A stretch of 64,000 bases of DNA. It comes from Shewanella waksmanii ATCC BAA-643. GTDB taxonomy: Bacteria > Pseudomonadota > Gammaproteobacteria > Enterobacterales > Shewanellaceae. Both the position numbers and the translations under genes were made by a program. Below, one piece after another: positions 63,742 to 64,000 of the stretch; position 1 is the stretch's first letter; the number at the start of each line of letters is the position of its first letter. The notes under the pieces were generated by a model. That model made no database searches. It worked only from the letters and a program-made list of their open reading frames with translations, and was not told the DNA's origin. The stretch spans positions 61,334-125,333 of the forward strand of contig NZ_JAEH01000010.1 in the NCBI RefSeq assembly GCF_000518805.1. The letters run 5' to 3'.

Positions 63742-64000
63742 TACCAATCAGTATAAGAATTTGATCTACTCAGCGCGCTTTTGGCAAACTAATTCAAGGC
63801 GAATAACTGAAACAATGGTTGCTCCCTTGTGAGGTTATTCAACGCAGAAGTAGGTAGCCCAAAACGCGCCAGAATGGCGAGTTTTAGCGATTCTGATGCT
63901 GTGTTAACGAGCTTAACCGTAGAATAACTATGCTCTTCACTCGTTGCCTTGCCTCAGAACCGCTAAACTCTCGCTGAGTGACTAAATGTTTATACTGATT
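63739..64000 (+). repeat. Palindromic MITE-like element, copy 2 (short form, cut by window edge)
   Basis: The element starts with TAATACCAATCAGTATAA and runs to the last base, where TTTATACTGATT shows that only about six bases of the right inverted repeat are missing. It matches repeat copy 1 (minus strand) for most of its length but lacks the middle segment of about 147 bp. The two ends are related inverted repeats of about 38 bp (both continue to ACTCAGCG). A central hairpin CGCCA-GAA-TGGCG lies at about 63869-63881. No reading frame is credible. Confidence 0.8.

Overview
The window is a 64 kb stretch of ordinary, gene-dense chromosome from a marine gammaproteobacterium, most likely a Shewanella or close relative. 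I infer this from recognition alone: a stand-alone pentaheme NrfA beside NarQ/NarP, the orders xerD-dsbC-recJ, argR/mdh and ispB/rplU-rpmA-obgE, a split ThrE-type exporter, and two copies of a short palindromic repeat. No search was run. I see no prophage, integron, CRISPR array, rRNA or tRNA.

Layout. 0-7 kb: the 3' end of class II fructose-bisphosphate aldolase, a DUF481 outer-membrane protein, a ToxR-like membrane regulator with a small membrane partner, an unknown membrane protein, a GRAM/PH-like protein and a large PAS/degenerate-GGDEF receptor. 7-15 kb: a TatD-linked radical SAM protein, an RND efflux pump with its adaptor, srmB and trmN6. 15-24 kb: brnQ, xerD-dsbC-recJ (interrupted by repeat copy 1), rpiA, a DUF808 protein, a lipoprotein cyclophilin and a CBS protein. 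24-35 kb: a Tat-exported PhoD-like phosphatase, a phosphoribosyltransferase, a PspB-like protein, an apparently inactive M1-peptidase lipoprotein, lpoB, a frameshifted COG3014 gene, a second-type peptide deformylase, slyX, a WD40 lipoprotein and fkpA. 35-40 kb: yacL, narP, narQ and nrfA. 40-45 kb: glnK-amtB with NtrC/sigma54 signals, a TPR lipoprotein and aroG. 45-52 kb: an Atm1-type ABC exporter and several small unknowns, then a histidine phosphatase, a DUF5610 protein, fpr, a GST and a Cys-rich membrane protein. 52-57 kb: Fur-box-preceded fbpA, then fbpBC, a DyP peroxidase and a cupin. 57-64 kb: argR, mdh, ispB, rplU, rpmA, obgE, the split Thr/Ser exporter, and repeat copy 2 running off the right edge.

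How the parts connect. Four control circuits can be read from DNA sites: NarQ/NarP to nrfA (a perfect 7-2-7 heptamer pair), NtrC to glnK-amtB (two tandem NtrC boxes and a sigma54-like promoter), Fur to fbpA (16/19 match to the box), and ArgR at its own promoter (a perfect ARG-box core). The 34.1-30.3 kb block reads as one envelope-directed operon: WD40 lipoprotein, slyX, deformylase, COG3014 lipoprotein, LpoB.

The most interesting items are the M1-family lipoprotein that has lost both its zinc motif and its GAMEN motif, the single-base frameshift in the COG3014 gene, the ToxR/ToxS-like (or MarT/FidL-like) pair, the degenerate GGDEF receptor, and the inverted-repeat element whose first copy carries an extra segment of about 150 bp with three small hairpins. 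I did not find a clearly new multi-gene defence or mobile system.
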